Below are positions 8,505-19,033 of a stretch of DNA of 64,000 bases, piece by piece. The notes under the pieces were generated by a model. It had not been told where the DNA came from. It saw nothing but the letters and a program-made list of their open reading frames with translations, and did no database searches. Numbering within the stretch: position 1 is the first letter of the stretch; the number at the start of each line of letters is the position of its first letter. Position numbers and translations under genes: made by a program. The stretch spans positions 62,001 through 126,000 of the forward strand of contig NZ_LNXS01000019.1 of assembly GCF_001467525.1 (NCBI RefSeq). Direction: 5' to 3'. The stretch is from Legionella anisa. GTDB lineage: Bacteria; Pseudomonadota; Gammaproteobacteria; Legionellales; Legionellaceae.

Positions 8505-9989
8505 ATGAACCATATTAAATCAATTTCATTCCTGACCGGCCTATTTTTTTTCTCTTTTGCTCAAGCTAATGTTCAATCCTATTTTGACCAAATAAAGAAT
8601 GATCCCAATGCCTTATATGCTTTTTTTAAGAGCATGCCTAAAGGTGGGGAGCTACATTATCATTTAGCTGGTGGTGCATATCCAGAAATCATGCTGGAAC
8701 TCGCATCTAAAAATAATTATTGTCTGAATCCAACCAATTGGGTAGTCAGTAAAAAACCTTCTGGATGTCATGGTGTAGATACAAAGGATCTGCTTAATCA
8801 TCCTGAGCTCTATGCAAATACTGTCAGAGGCTGGTCTATGAAAGATTTTGTTCCAGGGAAAGAATCCGGGCATGATCATTTTTTCAGCTCATTCTACAAA
8901 TTCAATGCAATAGTTGCTGATCATCAGCCTGAATTGGTCGCAGCAGTGCTGCAAAACGCAGCGCAACAAAATGAACACTACATGGAATTAATGATTTTGC
9001 CGGATAATGCTCATTCAGCAAGTTTCGGTGATATGCTTAAAGATACAACTTCGTTTAGCCAAAAAAGAAAACTTTTATTAGCTAACCAGGATTTTCAAGG
9101 TAATGTCAATTATACTGCAGTAGAATCCAATCGAATTATACACCAAGCACGCCAGGAATTAGGCTGTAAGACTAATTCAGAAAAAAAGGCCTGCCAAATC
9201 AAAGTTAAATTTTTGTATTATTCACTTAGAGAACAATCTTTAGATAACCTTTTTGCCCAAACACTGAATGCTTTTGAAGCAGCAAACCAATCCATAGAAA
9301 GCAACGGTGCGCTTGTTGGTGTTAATTTGGTACAACCTGAAGATGGTATTATTTCTTTACGTGACTACCGCAAACAGATGCAAATGTATCAGTACCTGCA
9401 CGAGGTATATCCACAGGTCAATATTGCATTGCATGCAGGTGAGCTCACTCAGGAAATAGTTGCTCCCGAAGAATTGGATTATCACATTCATGATGCACTT
9501 TTTACCGGTCAAGCACAAAGAATTGGGCATGGGGTAGATATTGCCCATGAAAATAATGTGAAAAATACTTTAAATTACATGGCTAAAAATCATAAGCCTG
9601 TAGAAATTAATCTAATCAGTAACCTTAAAATATTAAAAGTTGCAGGTCGCGATCATCCGTTGAATTTTTATCTTAAGCATCATGTCCCTGTTGTTTTATC
9701 CACTGATGATGAAGGTATTTTGCGAACCAATTTAAGCCAGCAATATGTAGAAGCTGTATTGAATCATGATCTGGATTATCAAACCTTAAAACAAATCAAT
9801 AGAAATGCGCTAACTTATGCATTTTTACCTGGAAACAGCATATGGTCTGATGCAGATAAAGCGCAATTGATTTCTGATTGCCAAGATTTAGAGAGTACAA
9901 GCTGCCAGCAGTTTATAAAAACAAACGAGAAAGCACAATTACAGTGGGATTTAGAGCAAAAATTACGTGTATTTGAAAATAAATTTTGA
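8505..9989 (+). CDS. Exported adenosine deaminase family protein
   Basis: Metal-dependent amidohydrolase related to adenosine deaminase growth factors, probably deaminating adenosine outside the cytoplasm. ATG at 8505 gives 494 residues and a clean signal peptide (MNHIKSISFLTG... ending FAQA). An upstream TTG at 8463 would bury that signal. The full zinc and catalytic set is visible: HYH in GGELHYHLAG, HAGEL, GHGVDIAH and STDDEG. It is much longer than the cytosolic enzyme at 53.6 kb, with an N-terminal extension and an insert holding four cysteines (around CKTNSEKKACQIK). It stands alone between the binding protein and purA. The exact substrate is inferred from family. Confidence 0.8.
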   Translation: MNHIKSISFLTGLFFFSFAQANVQSYFDQIKNDPNALYAFFKSMPKGGELHYHLAGGAYPEIMLELASKNNYCLNPTNWVVSKKPSGCHGVDTKDLLNHPELYANTVRGWSMKDFVPGKESGHDHFFSSFYKFNAIVADHQPELVAAVLQNAAQQNEHYMELMILPDNAHSASFGDMLKDTTSFSQKRKLLLANQDFQGNVNYTAVESNRIIHQARQELGCKTNSEKKACQIKVKFLYYSLREQSLDNLFAQTLNAFEAANQSIESNGALVGVNLVQPEDGIISLRDYRKQMQMYQYLHEVYPQVNIALHAGELTQEIVAPEELDYHIHDALFTGQAQRIGHGVDIAHENNVKNTLNYMAKNHKPVEINLISNLKILKVAGRDHPLNFYLKHHVPVVLSTDDEGILRTNLSQQYVEAVLNHDLDYQTLKQINRNALTYAFLPGNSIWSDADKAQLISDCQDLESTSCQQFIKTNEKAQLQWDLEQKLRVFENKF

Positions 9990-10001
9990 GATCTAAAATA
10001 T

Positions 10002-10092
10002 GTAGCCTGGGTGCAGCGCAGCGTAACCCAGGAAAAATCTATAATCTAAAATAAAGAAACCCGGGTTACGCTGCGCTGCACCCAGGCTCTAC
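10002..10092. repeat. Family A palindromic repeat, copy 2
   Basis: Arms GTAGCCTGGGTGCAGCGCAGCG and its complement flank a 30-base AT-rich loop. It lies exactly between the convergent ends of the deaminase gene and purA, where the hairpin could stop transcription from both sides. Confidence 0.9.
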
Positions 10093-10119
10093 ATATTCAT
10101 TTATGTAAACAAATACGCA

Positions 10120-11421
<1,302 letters not shown>

Positions 11422-11668
11422 CTACCTTAATTTGCACAATGCTTGTTCGTCGCTCTAAATTGCGAATCACTAAACCCAATTTCAATAAATAGTCACTACT
11501 CAACCCCATGTAGGGTTCTACTTAAAAGAAAAAATTCCGAAAATACGGACACCTATCCATTGATGTGATGTATTTTCAGAATATTTTTCACTCAACCTGC
11601 ATTCAAATCTGGACGCTCGCCACGATTTTAGTACAGGGATGAATAGTTACCAAAATCCGACATTATAG

Positions 11669-12583
11669 TTACTTTTTAACAGGTACACCATCATTTTTTG
11701 GTGTGGCCGTTTTAAAAAAATCAAAAAACGCACTGCTTTGATCCAGTACCAAAATATCTTTTCTACTCTTAAAACTCTCTTCGTATGCGAGCAAGCTGCG
11801 ATATAAAGCAAAAAAATTCTTATCTTTATTGTACGCCTCTGCATAAATTTCTGCTGCGCGCGCTTGTCCAATAGCCCTTACCTTTTGCGCATTACTGCGG
11901 GTTTTTGCTAACAAGACCATGACATCAGCGTCAGCCTTTGCTTTTATTTCTTCGGCAGCTGCCTGACCATCAGCGCGATGCCTATTCGCAATCTTTTGCA
12001 TGTCTGCGCGCATGCGTTGATAAATTGCATTACTGGTATTGGCTGGCAACTCGATTCCTTTAATACGTACATCAACAACAATAAGGCCTAACCCTCCCGC
12101 TTGCTTTTGGGCAGCTTGTCGCAGCAAATCTGTTAAATCGTCACGACCGCCTGATACTACTTCGGGAATAGTACGTTTACCGAACTGAGCACGCAATAAT
12201 GTGTTTAATTGTTGTTCCAATAATGTTTCTGCTTTAAATTCACTGCCGCCAGTTGATTTAAAATACTGGGCCAAATCAGTAATTTGCCATTTAACATAAT
12301 AATCAACCATTACGTCCTTTTTTTCCTTGGTAACAATACGGGTTGATTTAATATCCATTGTCTGAATACGAGTATCAAAAATACGCACATTTTCGATAAA
12401 CGGTACTTTAAAATGCAATCCAGGATTTAAGACTTTAACTTTATTAGTCGACTCATCAATGACCAGGCGACCTAAACGCAAAAGAATACCTTGCTGTCCT
12501 TGTGTTATAGTAAATGCACTGGTCAATAAAAAGAGAAGTATTAAAAAGAGCAAAATGCCAAGGGTTCTACCCATCGTTTTCAT
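11669..12583 (-). CDS. hflC: HflC, FtsH-modulating SPFH protein
   Basis: Inner-membrane prohibitin/SPFH-domain protein that forms a large periplasmic cage with HflK around the FtsH protease and tunes its activity. It has one N-terminal membrane helix (residues about 6-25, ILLFLILLFLLTSAF). The SPFH domain begins at ITQGQQGILLRLG, and a long helical region with AAAEEIKAKADAD follows. 304 residues is close to the usual length. Its ATG shares one base with the hflK stop (TAATG), with GGGAGA inside the end of hflK as ribosome site. Confidence 0.95.
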   Translation of the reverse strand: MKTMGRTLGILLFLILLFLLTSAFTITQGQQGILLRLGRLVIDESTNKVKVLNPGLHFKVPFIENVRIFDTRIQTMDIKSTRIVTKEKKDVMVDYYVKWQITDLAQYFKSTGGSEFKAETLLEQQLNTLLRAQFGKRTIPEVVSGGRDDLTDLLRQAAQKQAGGLGLIVVDVRIKGIELPANTSNAIYQRMRADMQKIANRHRADGQAAAEEIKAKADADVMVLLAKTRSNAQKVRAIGQARAAEIYAEAYNKDKNFFALYRSLLAYEESFKSRKDILVLDQSSAFFDFFKTATPKNDGVPVKK

Positions 12584-13725
12584 TATTCATTTCTCCCTTG
12601 TCGATAAATAGGTCTAGTAAATTCACGACCATCGACCAAATTCTCTGTCTCACTGGTTTCATCACCCTCTACGTTGCTATTTTTTGCGGTTTCATGCGGG
12701 AAACCTGAGGATTTATCAAACAACTTGTCCAAAGGTAGGTACAGCAAATTACCTGATTTGCTATCAACAATGATCTTACTGGTCTGACTTAATACTTGTT
12801 GCATTGTTTCCAAATACATACGTTCTGCTGTAACTATTGGAGCAGCAGTATATTGAGGAAGCAAGGCTAAGAATTCAGCAACCTGACCTTGGGCATTCAG
12901 CACAACCTGTTTGGAATAAGCTTCTGCCTCTTGCTGGATACGACTCGCCCTCCCTTCAGCAATCGGTACTACTTTCGCTGCATAGGCATAGGCTTGTTCT
13001 TTAAAGCGTTTCTCATCTTCCTGTGCCTTAATCGCATCATCAAAAGCATCTTGCACACTTTCAGGTGCACGAGCTGGTTGGGGTGCTACATTAACAATGA
13101 AAATACCTGTTTTATATAAATCCAATGTTTTTATCAAAGTATCTTGTACTTTGTTACCCCATACTTCACGTCCTTCAGTAATCATTTGATCTAACGTAGT
13201 TGTGCCGACTACCTGTCTTAAAGCACTTGAAGTGGCTTGTTGCAAACTTTCTTCGGGATTAGCTACATTAAATAAATAATCCTCAAGATCACCAATACGA
13301 TATTGTACCGCTAAAGACACAGAAACCAGATTTTCATCACTGGTAAGCATTTGTCCAGAGTAAGAATAATCCAACACTCTGTCTACATTCATGATGATTT
13401 TGGAAGAAATAATCCTTGGTATCCAATGTGGTCCTGGCCCCACAGTTTCAACATATTTGCCAAAACGAAGAATAACCGCCTGCTCTGCGGGATCAACAAT
13501 AAAGATGCCAGAAAGTACCCAAAGGATAAAAGCAATTAAGATAACTACTAGAGTCACCAAACCACCATTTGATTTTTTGGACGGCTCATTACTTGTTTTA
13601 GAAGTACCGCCACCAAAGAACTTCTTCAATTTGTCATGAACACGTTTTAGAGCTTCATCCAAATCTGGAGGCTGATTTTTACCCTTCCAGGGATCTTTGC
13701 CTTTATCTGGCTCATTCCACCCCAT
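12583..13725 (-). CDS. hflK: HflK, FtsH-modulating SPFH protein
   Basis: Partner of HflC in the FtsH membrane complex. The N-terminal region is glycine- and charge-rich (MGWNEPDKGKDPWKG). A single membrane helix lies near residues 54-75, followed by the SPFH domain (VDPAEQAVILRFGKYVETVGPG) and a helical tail with EGRASRIQQEAEAYSKQV. AGGAGAG sits 6 bases before the ATG. At 380 residues it is of normal length. hfq and hflX, often upstream in this cluster, are not here. Confidence 0.95.
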   Translation of the reverse strand: MGWNEPDKGKDPWKGKNQPPDLDEALKRVHDKLKKFFGGGTSKTSNEPSKKSNGGLVTLVVILIAFILWVLSGIFIVDPAEQAVILRFGKYVETVGPGPHWIPRIISSKIIMNVDRVLDYSYSGQMLTSDENLVSVSLAVQYRIGDLEDYLFNVANPEESLQQATSSALRQVVGTTTLDQMITEGREVWGNKVQDTLIKTLDLYKTGIFIVNVAPQPARAPESVQDAFDDAIKAQEDEKRFKEQAYAYAAKVVPIAEGRASRIQQEAEAYSKQVVLNAQGQVAEFLALLPQYTAAPIVTAERMYLETMQQVLSQTSKIIVDSKSGNLLYLPLDKLFDKSSGFPHETAKNSNVEGDETSETENLVDGREFTRPIYRQGRNE

Positions 13726-13883
13726 GTACTACTCTCCTGGCAAATTCTATGAAAACTAGAATTCTATGGGGTATATGAAGTTTAAGCAAGTTCTCCGGAT
13801 GTAATTAGCTGAATATGGATTCTAAATTTTTTCTCAGAACATGAATTTCTTTAGAGCAGCAAAGGAATTAGATCCTGAGGCTC

Positions 13884-15008
13884 CTATTGACATTTGCCTC
13901 TAAGATCAATATCCCAAATATCCACTACAATATCATTTTCAGTAATAAAAAATTGATTAAATAAGTTAATAGTCGGATCACAATGTGGAACAATAAGTTC
14001 TAAAACCTCGCCATATTCTGGTAATTGAGCACCTTTCACAGCAGTAACTTTGCCATGCTCATCTCCGAATCCACCCCAATCATATTCCAATCCACGATGA
14101 CTGATAATCTGGGGCTTTTGTTGATCTACATAAATGGATTTTGTACCTGCATCTACGGTAACATGTTCTGTTCTATTGTTGCTGATGACCGTGGTCAAAA
14201 GAGTCATTGCCGGTTTAAATAGGTTAAATTGCTTCTCATTGCTTTTTGAACCAATAGTTGCATATTGAACATCCATAACCGTATAAGAACCTGGTTGAAT
14301 TTCAGTTACTTCCCCCGCATCAACATCAATATCATAAGTTCCTGTACCACTTCCTGTTAATATAGGGCAGGTAAGACCATTTTCTCTAAATCTTTTTACA
14401 AGATTGCTTGCCATTTGCATCGTTTGCAATGATTTTCTTTTTCGCTCACTAAAGGAAGAAATATGCTGTAAATTACCCGCATAACATTGAATTCCCATCA
14501 AGCTTAACCAGGGTAATTGCTCAATTTCCAAAGCAAAATTTAAAGCAATTTCGGGTTTAATACCGGTGCGCCCTATTCCTGGATCTACATCCACTAACAC
14601 GTGAATCATTTTTTTATTGTGTGCTCCAGCTTCATTTAAAGCAATGATATTTTCTTTATTATCCACGACTATCAACGTAGAAGGAGCCTTTTCCAGGCAG
14701 GAAATAAGTCTGGAAATTTTATTTTTTGTGACAATGGGAGAAGTAATCAATACGTTAGGTATTTCATTCTGAATCAAAACCTCTGCTTCTGAGATTTTCG
14801 CGACACTCACACCTATTGCACCGTATTCAATCTGTAAACGAGCTAGTTTGGAGCACTTATGCGTTTTACAATGAGGCCTAACATGTACATTATTTTCAAT
14901 AGAATGTTTACGCATGACCTCTAGGTTGGCTTTCAAAATATTTTTATCAATTAATAAACAAGGAGTGTCCAACTCTGTTTTTCTTAGACCTAAGACTACC
15001 TTTGACAT
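13884..15008 (-). CDS. DSD1-type PLP enzyme (D-threonine aldolase / D-serine dehydratase-like)
   Basis: Fold-III PLP enzyme with an alanine-racemase-like N-terminal barrel. The likely PLP lysine is in RPHCKTHK. The C-terminal metal motif, His-x-Asp/Cys type, is visible as VPHCDPTINLFNQF and is characteristic of D-threonine aldolase and D-serine dehydratase relatives. Start at ATG 15008 (MSKVVLG) is preferred because GAGGA lies 6 bases upstream; the in-frame ATG at 15020 overlaps that site. At 374 residues it is of normal size. It is next to an RhtB-type amino-acid exporter on the same strand, separated by a repeat, which suggests amino-acid handling. The true substrate is unknown. Confidence 0.8.
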   Translation of the reverse strand: MSKVVLGLRKTELDTPCLLIDKNILKANLEVMRKHSIENNVHVRPHCKTHKCSKLARLQIEYGAIGVSVAKISEAEVLIQNEIPNVLITSPIVTKNKISRLISCLEKAPSTLIVVDNKENIIALNEAGAHNKKMIHVLVDVDPGIGRTGIKPEIALNFALEIEQLPWLSLMGIQCYAGNLQHISSFSERKRKSLQTMQMASNLVKRFRENGLTCPILTGSGTGTYDIDVDAGEVTEIQPGSYTVMDVQYATIGSKSNEKQFNLFKPAMTLLTTVISNNRTEHVTVDAGTKSIYVDQQKPQIISHRGLEYDWGGFGDEHGKVTAVKGAQLPEYGEVLELIVPHCDPTINLFNQFFITENDIVVDIWDIDLRGKCQ

Positions 15009-15029
15009 TCTATTCCTCATGAAAAACTA

Positions 15030-15089
15030 GAGTCTATTTACATTTCGCTAGATTGAGTCCAATTTGACCAAGATAGTAGAAATGGACCC
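15030..15089. repeat. Family B repeat, short copy at end of the exporter gene
   Basis: A roughly 60-base internal-deletion form with ends GAGTCTATTTACATTTC and GAAATGGACCC and the subterminal CGCTAGATTGAG and CAAGATAGTA blocks. The right flank is TA. That TA plus the terminal base forms the TAG stop codon of the exporter gene. Confidence 0.75.
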
Positions 15090-15709
15090 TAATCTGCACT
15101 CAACATCACTCGAATTCCTATATATACTAACAAACCACCAAACACACGACCCAATACAGCTTGAAAACGAGTAAATACTTTTCGAACATTATCTGATTGC
15201 AAGAATAAAACGAGTAAAGGCCAATAAAGCGCAGACTCAGAAACAAATACACCGGCAACTAAAGCTTTATCACCAATTGATGCGTGTATTGATACAAACT
15301 GAGTAAATAAGCTAAGTAAAAAAACTGCAAGTTTGGGATTTAAAGCATTACACAAGACGCCTTCAATATAAGCTTTTGAAACGGTTATATTTTTAACTAA
15401 AGAAAAGTCCTGATTTATTTTCAGAGATTGTTTGAATTTTAAGCCTTTTAATCCAAGATAAATTAAATAACATGCACCCGCATATTTTATCGTGGTATAA
15501 AGAACAATGCTTTGAGTAATAATTAACGCCAATCCCAAAATACAATAAGTAGCATGAAAAAGACATCCGGTGACAATACCTAAGGCTGTGGCTAAAGCCT
15601 GACGTTTGGGGTACAAAAGTGCGTTTTTTGTAACTAGTATAAAATCTGGTCCCGGGCTAATCATGCCAATAAAACAAATCATGATTAAAAGTAACATGCT
15701 AATATTCAT
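15089..15709 (-). CDS. LysE/RhtB family amino-acid exporter
   Basis: Inner-membrane exporter of the RhtB type (homoserine, threonine or similar), about 206 residues with six hydrophobic helices. The N-terminal signature is clear (CFIGMISPGPDFILVTKNAL), as is the central NPKLAVFLLSLFTQF. ATG at 15709 follows GAGAAG at 8 bases; two in-frame GTG codons at 15718 and 15715 are less likely. The stop TAG at 15091-15089 uses the first base of a family B repeat, so the original end may have been changed. Its neighbour is a DSD1-type PLP enzyme. Confidence 0.85.
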   Translation of the reverse strand: MNISMLLLIMICFIGMISPGPDFILVTKNALLYPKRQALATALGIVTGCLFHATYCILGLALIITQSIVLYTTIKYAGACYLIYLGLKGLKFKQSLKINQDFSLVKNITVSKAYIEGVLCNALNPKLAVFLLSLFTQFVSIHASIGDKALVAGVFVSESALYWPLLVLFLQSDNVRKVFTRFQAVLGRVFGGLLVYIGIRVMLSAD

Positions 15710-15862
15710 AATCACCACTTCTCAACAAAATTGACTCGATCTCCATCAATTTTAATTCAATGTTCCCATAATATCCATCCAATAGAGATGACCCCCTTAA
15801 ACACTATTTAAGGTATTTCCATCTCTATCATAGAAGGTATGCAAACAGCTATGAACCTTAAC

Positions 15863-17269
15863 TTATAACGTAGCTTCGCTATTAAGAGTAGGTTCTCCAG
15901 TAGAATTTTCAATCGCCTCATGTACCTTCATTTTAGGCAATGTTTTAAACATATCATCATAGATAATCTGTGTCCTGGTTCCTGGATGACTACGAGCGTA
16001 CTCTTTTACTGTTTCCCAATTACATTTTCCCTCAGCAATCATCCAACGCATAGTGCTCCAAGGGTTGGTAATTCTTTGATTTGCATAAGCTTCATTATAG
16101 CGTCGTACAAACTCTGCATAGAGCTTTAATGGAGGTTCATCGCCTTTTAATGGGACCGCAGCGGCTGTTGGCAATACAGAACCATCAAAACTCCCTTCTG
16201 AACGGCGACTGTACTTGCGGGTAACTAACCTTTCTACAGCAAAGGCAGCGTCACTTGGTCTACCAAAAAGCTGACGCAAAGTACTGCCCCAGGAATGATC
16301 CACATAAATTATGTTATACAATGCACTGTTCGCTAAATGGCATCGGTTCACAAAAGGATCGACCAGCTCAGGTCTAGTATCCATATATGCATCAATTTCT
16401 TTGAGCAACTCCCTACGTTTATCTGCTAATACCTGACACAGTACCTCAGGTCGTGGTGGTTCAGCGCCACGACAAAGCAACATGGCAGCACCGCGAAGCA
16501 AATCTTTGTCGTTTGGGTTATTAGCCAACTTTTTACAAAGTACTTCAATTGCATTTTCGCCTGTTTTGTTATCTTGCCAAAAATTTTTATTTCTCGCCTC
16601 AAGCTTCAATTGTTCTACCGGAGACTCGTCTAATAAAGCTTCGAGTGCCTTTATCTTACTGTGTTGTGCCGCCAACAGTAGAGGAGTATCTTTCATTTCC
16701 CCTAAAGGATTTGCCACATCCGCCCCAGATCTGACCAAATTGATCACTCCGGAAGTAAAATCCATCACTATAGCTTGGTGTAACGGTTGAAAAGGAATAC
16801 GTTCTTCGTTAAGACGCGTTGCTGCGTTTACGTCGGGTTTAAAGGCTAAGATTTTTACCAGTAATTGACGATTTCTGGTAGGTAAAGCCAATGACAACAA
16901 AGATCGACCCTCTTCATCACGTTTATTGACATCAAAAACATTATTCTCTAAAAGATGAAGAGCCAGTTGAGTTTTATTGGCAGCAATGGCTTGATGCAAG
17001 GGCAAGCCAACATTTTTATCTCGAACTTTGTTTAAGACTACATCAATAAAACCGGTCAAATCAGAAGCACTCTCTTGATGAACAGAGTTTTTATTTTTTT
17101 CCTGGTGTTGTTGAATCAGATAATTCAAAACGGTCATTTGAACGCCGCCTTCCGTCCAGTATGGACGTTCAAGATATTCCGCTTCTTTTTGCAACTTCTG
17201 CTCAATAAATAGATTAAATCCTTCTAGTCCTGATTCTACAGCTGCATTTATTTCAGTGATAAATTCCAT
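15863..17269 (-). CDS. Ankyrin-repeat protein, candidate Dot/Icm effector (LegA12/AnkC-like)
   Basis: A 468-residue protein. About 100 residues of non-repeat sequence come first, then three or four ankyrin-like repeats (GLPLHQAIAANKTQLALHLL, FQPLHQAIVMDFTSGVINLV, DTPLLLAAQHSKIKALEALL). A C-terminal half without recognised domain follows, ending in a polar tail rich in Glu, Ser and Thr (ENSTGEPTLNSEATL). No signal peptide or membrane helix is seen. The start ATG at 17269 has AGGGGA 6 bases upstream; an in-frame start at 17329 lacks this. Position between the rpmB/trmB and hfl/purA regions matches, from memory, L. pneumophila ankC/legA12 (lpg0483). Translocation is inferred, not shown. Confidence 0.75.
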   Translation of the reverse strand: MEFITEINAAVESGLEGFNLFIEQKLQKEAEYLERPYWTEGGVQMTVLNYLIQQHQEKNKNSVHQESASDLTGFIDVVLNKVRDKNVGLPLHQAIAANKTQLALHLLENNVFDVNKRDEEGRSLLSLALPTRNRQLLVKILAFKPDVNAATRLNEERIPFQPLHQAIVMDFTSGVINLVRSGADVANPLGEMKDTPLLLAAQHSKIKALEALLDESPVEQLKLEARNKNFWQDNKTGENAIEVLCKKLANNPNDKDLLRGAAMLLCRGAEPPRPEVLCQVLADKRRELLKEIDAYMDTRPELVDPFVNRCHLANSALYNIIYVDHSWGSTLRQLFGRPSDAAFAVERLVTRKYSRRSEGSFDGSVLPTAAAVPLKGDEPPLKLYAEFVRRYNEAYANQRITNPWSTMRWMIAEGKCNWETVKEYARSHPGTRTQIIYDDMFKTLPKMKVHEAIENSTGEPTLNSEATL

Positions 17270-17400
17270 GTTACGTCCCCTGTAATATCCTTCCAGATTT
17301 ATATTACACATTGGACAATTGAAGATCAAAGAATAGTTAAATTTTATACACCCAAAAAGCTCAAATATTCCATGTATGCTGTTTCGATACTCAAAACCTC

Positions 17401-17425
17401 ACCATTTTGGCTCAGCTAGACAGTC
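17401..17425. repeat. Family B repeat fragment
   Basis: Only one decayed end remains: ACCATTTTGGCTCAGCTAG then CAGTCC, followed by TA. It lies in the gap between the ankyrin gene and trmB. Confidence 0.5.
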
Positions 17426-17465
17426 CTAATTTCAAGAATTTGATCTCTGGACATAGCCATTTAAG

Positions 17466-18143
17466 CTATGCGTCCAATTTAGTAAAAATCAAATCCCAAA
17501 CTCCATGTCCTAAACGTTCACCACGTTGTTCAAATTTAGTAAGTGGTCGCGATAAAGGTCTGGGTGAATACCCTCCTTCTTTCTGCGTATTCTTTAGGGT
17601 TGGCTCTGTAGATAAAACATCTAATATGTGCTCAGCATAATCTTGCCAATCGGTTGCGCAATGAATAAACCCACCCGGTTTAATTTTTTTTGCCAATAAT
17701 TGAATAAATTCTTTCTGAATCAAGCGTCTTTTATGATGACGTTTCTTATGCCATGGATCCGGGAAAAAAATTTGTACTCCAGCAAGTGAGTTATCCAACA
17801 ATTGAGTTCGAAATACTTCAACTGCATCATGAGCAACAATACGCACATTGGATATTTGATATTCATGTAAATCAGCAGCCAAGCTCCCTACACCAGCCTG
17901 ATGCACTTCTATTCCTATGTAATTAAGTTCAGGGTTATTTTTAGCCATGGCCAACAGGGATGCCCCCATACCAAAACCTATTTCAACCACTGTATCTGCA
18001 GTACGGACAAACTCTTCTGACAAACTCCATGGACTTCCATCTACAGTAAGTTCATAATCTTTAAGCCAAAAATCTAACCCCTGACGCTGTCGATTGCTCA
18101 CCCGACCAGCACGTAAGACATAACTTTTTATCTTGCGCTGCAT
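17466..18143 (-). CDS. trmB: tRNA (guanine-N7)-methyltransferase
   Basis: SAM-dependent methyltransferase for m7G46 in tRNA. The SAM motif VEIGFGMGASL and the family motif FPDPWHKKRHHKRRL are both intact, and the C-terminal TKFEQRGERLGHGVWDL substrate block is present. At 225 residues it is of normal length. ATG at 18143 has only a weak GAGTG upstream. It is divergent from rpmB, with a 196-base gap containing a mini repeat. Confidence 0.95.
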   Translation of the reverse strand: MQRKIKSYVLRAGRVSNRQRQGLDFWLKDYELTVDGSPWSLSEEFVRTADTVVEIGFGMGASLLAMAKNNPELNYIGIEVHQAGVGSLAADLHEYQISNVRIVAHDAVEVFRTQLLDNSLAGVQIFFPDPWHKKRHHKRRLIQKEFIQLLAKKIKPGGFIHCATDWQDYAEHILDVLSTEPTLKNTQKEGGYSPRPLSRPLTKFEQRGERLGHGVWDLIFTKLDA

Positions 18144-18279
18144 AAATCACACTCATATTTTGTTAAAGCCGGAATTATATGTCCTTACAAAAATCTTGCA
18201 ACTAATGCATTTTTTTGATATAAAACCGCTCTTGTATTTCACATCCGGCTATTTGCCCAGAATTTTACAAAGACCAATA

Positions 18280-18310
18280 GGGTCTGTTTGTATTTAAAGT
18301 AAACAGAACC
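18280..18310. repeat. Family B mini-element (ends only)
   Basis: A 31-base palindrome beginning GGGTCTGTTTG and ending AGTAAACAGAACC, with TA on both sides. It is essentially two terminal repeats with the interior lost. It lies 30 bases before rpmB, so it sits in the leader or promoter of the ribosomal protein operon. Confidence 0.7.
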
Positions 18311-18339
18311 TAAATTAAAACCTATTTTGGAGTAACACA

Positions 18340-18576
18340 ATGTCTAGAGTATGTCAGGTAACTGGCAAGCGACCCATGACTGGTCATAAAGTGTCGCACG
18401 CTAACAACAAAACCAAAAGACGCTTTCTGCCGAATATTCAGAATCACAGTTTCTGGGTTGAAGAAGAGAAACGATTTGTCACATTAAAGCTCAGTACCAA
18501 AGGTATGCGTATTGTAGACAAGTTAGGTATAAAAGCAGTTCTGGATAAACTCAGAGCTAAAGGCGAAAAAGTATAA
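18340..18576 (+). CDS. rpmB: 50S ribosomal protein L28
   Basis: A 78-residue ribosomal protein with the family start [15 protein letters not shown] and the central RRFLPNIQ block. TTGGAG lies ahead of the ATG. It lacks zinc cysteine pairs, having only one Cys at position 5. rpmG follows after 15 bases in the same transcript, the usual rpmB-rpmG pair. Confidence 0.97.
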   Translation: MSRVCQVTGKRPMTGHKVSHANNKTKRRFLPNIQNHSFWVEEEKRFVTLKLSTKGMRIVDKLGIKAVLDKLRAKGEKV

Positions 18577-18591
18577 CTAAGGGGATAAACC

Positions 18592-18756
18592 ATGGCAGCC
18601 GTCACTATTAAAGTGAAAATGGAATCCACAGCGGGAACTGGATACTATAAAACTACAACTAAAAACCCAAGAAACCATCCTGAAAAGATGGAGCTTATGA
18701 TGTACGATCCTAAAGTACGTAAGCACGTTCTTTTCAAAGAGAAAAAAGTAAAATAA
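18592..18756 (+). CDS. rpmG: 50S ribosomal protein L33
   Basis: A 54-residue protein beginning [20 protein letters not shown] and ending FKEKKVK. It is a cysteine-free, zinc-independent L33. AAGGGGA lies 7 bases before the ATG. It directly follows rpmB. A stem-loop comes after the stop. Confidence 0.96.
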   Translation: MAAVTIKVKMESTAGTGYYKTTTKNPRNHPEKMELMMYDPKVRKHVLFKEKKVK

Positions 18757-18762
18757 TCGTTT

Positions 18763-18795
18763 AAGCCTCATACCGATGGGGCTTTGCGCTTTATT
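18763..18795 (+). terminator. Probable terminator after rpmB-rpmG
   Basis: AAGCCTCAT (18763-18771) pairs with ATGGGGCTT (18776-18784) around the loop ACCG. The following tract is interrupted (TGCGCTTTATTATT), so termination may be moderate. The rest of the 277-base gap before rpoN shows no gene. Confidence 0.65.
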
Positions 18796-19033
18796 ATTAT
18801 TTACTTTTTAAACCAAAATTTCTTCTCTCCTCTAAAATCTAAAATTCAGTTTCTCTTACAGACTTTATGACAAACACCTTGGTTTGTATTTGACCTACTT
18901 ATTCTAAAAAGCCAATCGGTGTCATGCATTTTTTCAGAGGAATCCTAAATTAACGCCCGTAGATACTGGATAATCCTTACGAATCGTTTAAACTGATAGT
19001 AAATAGCAATGAATAAATACAAAGAGGATTTGC

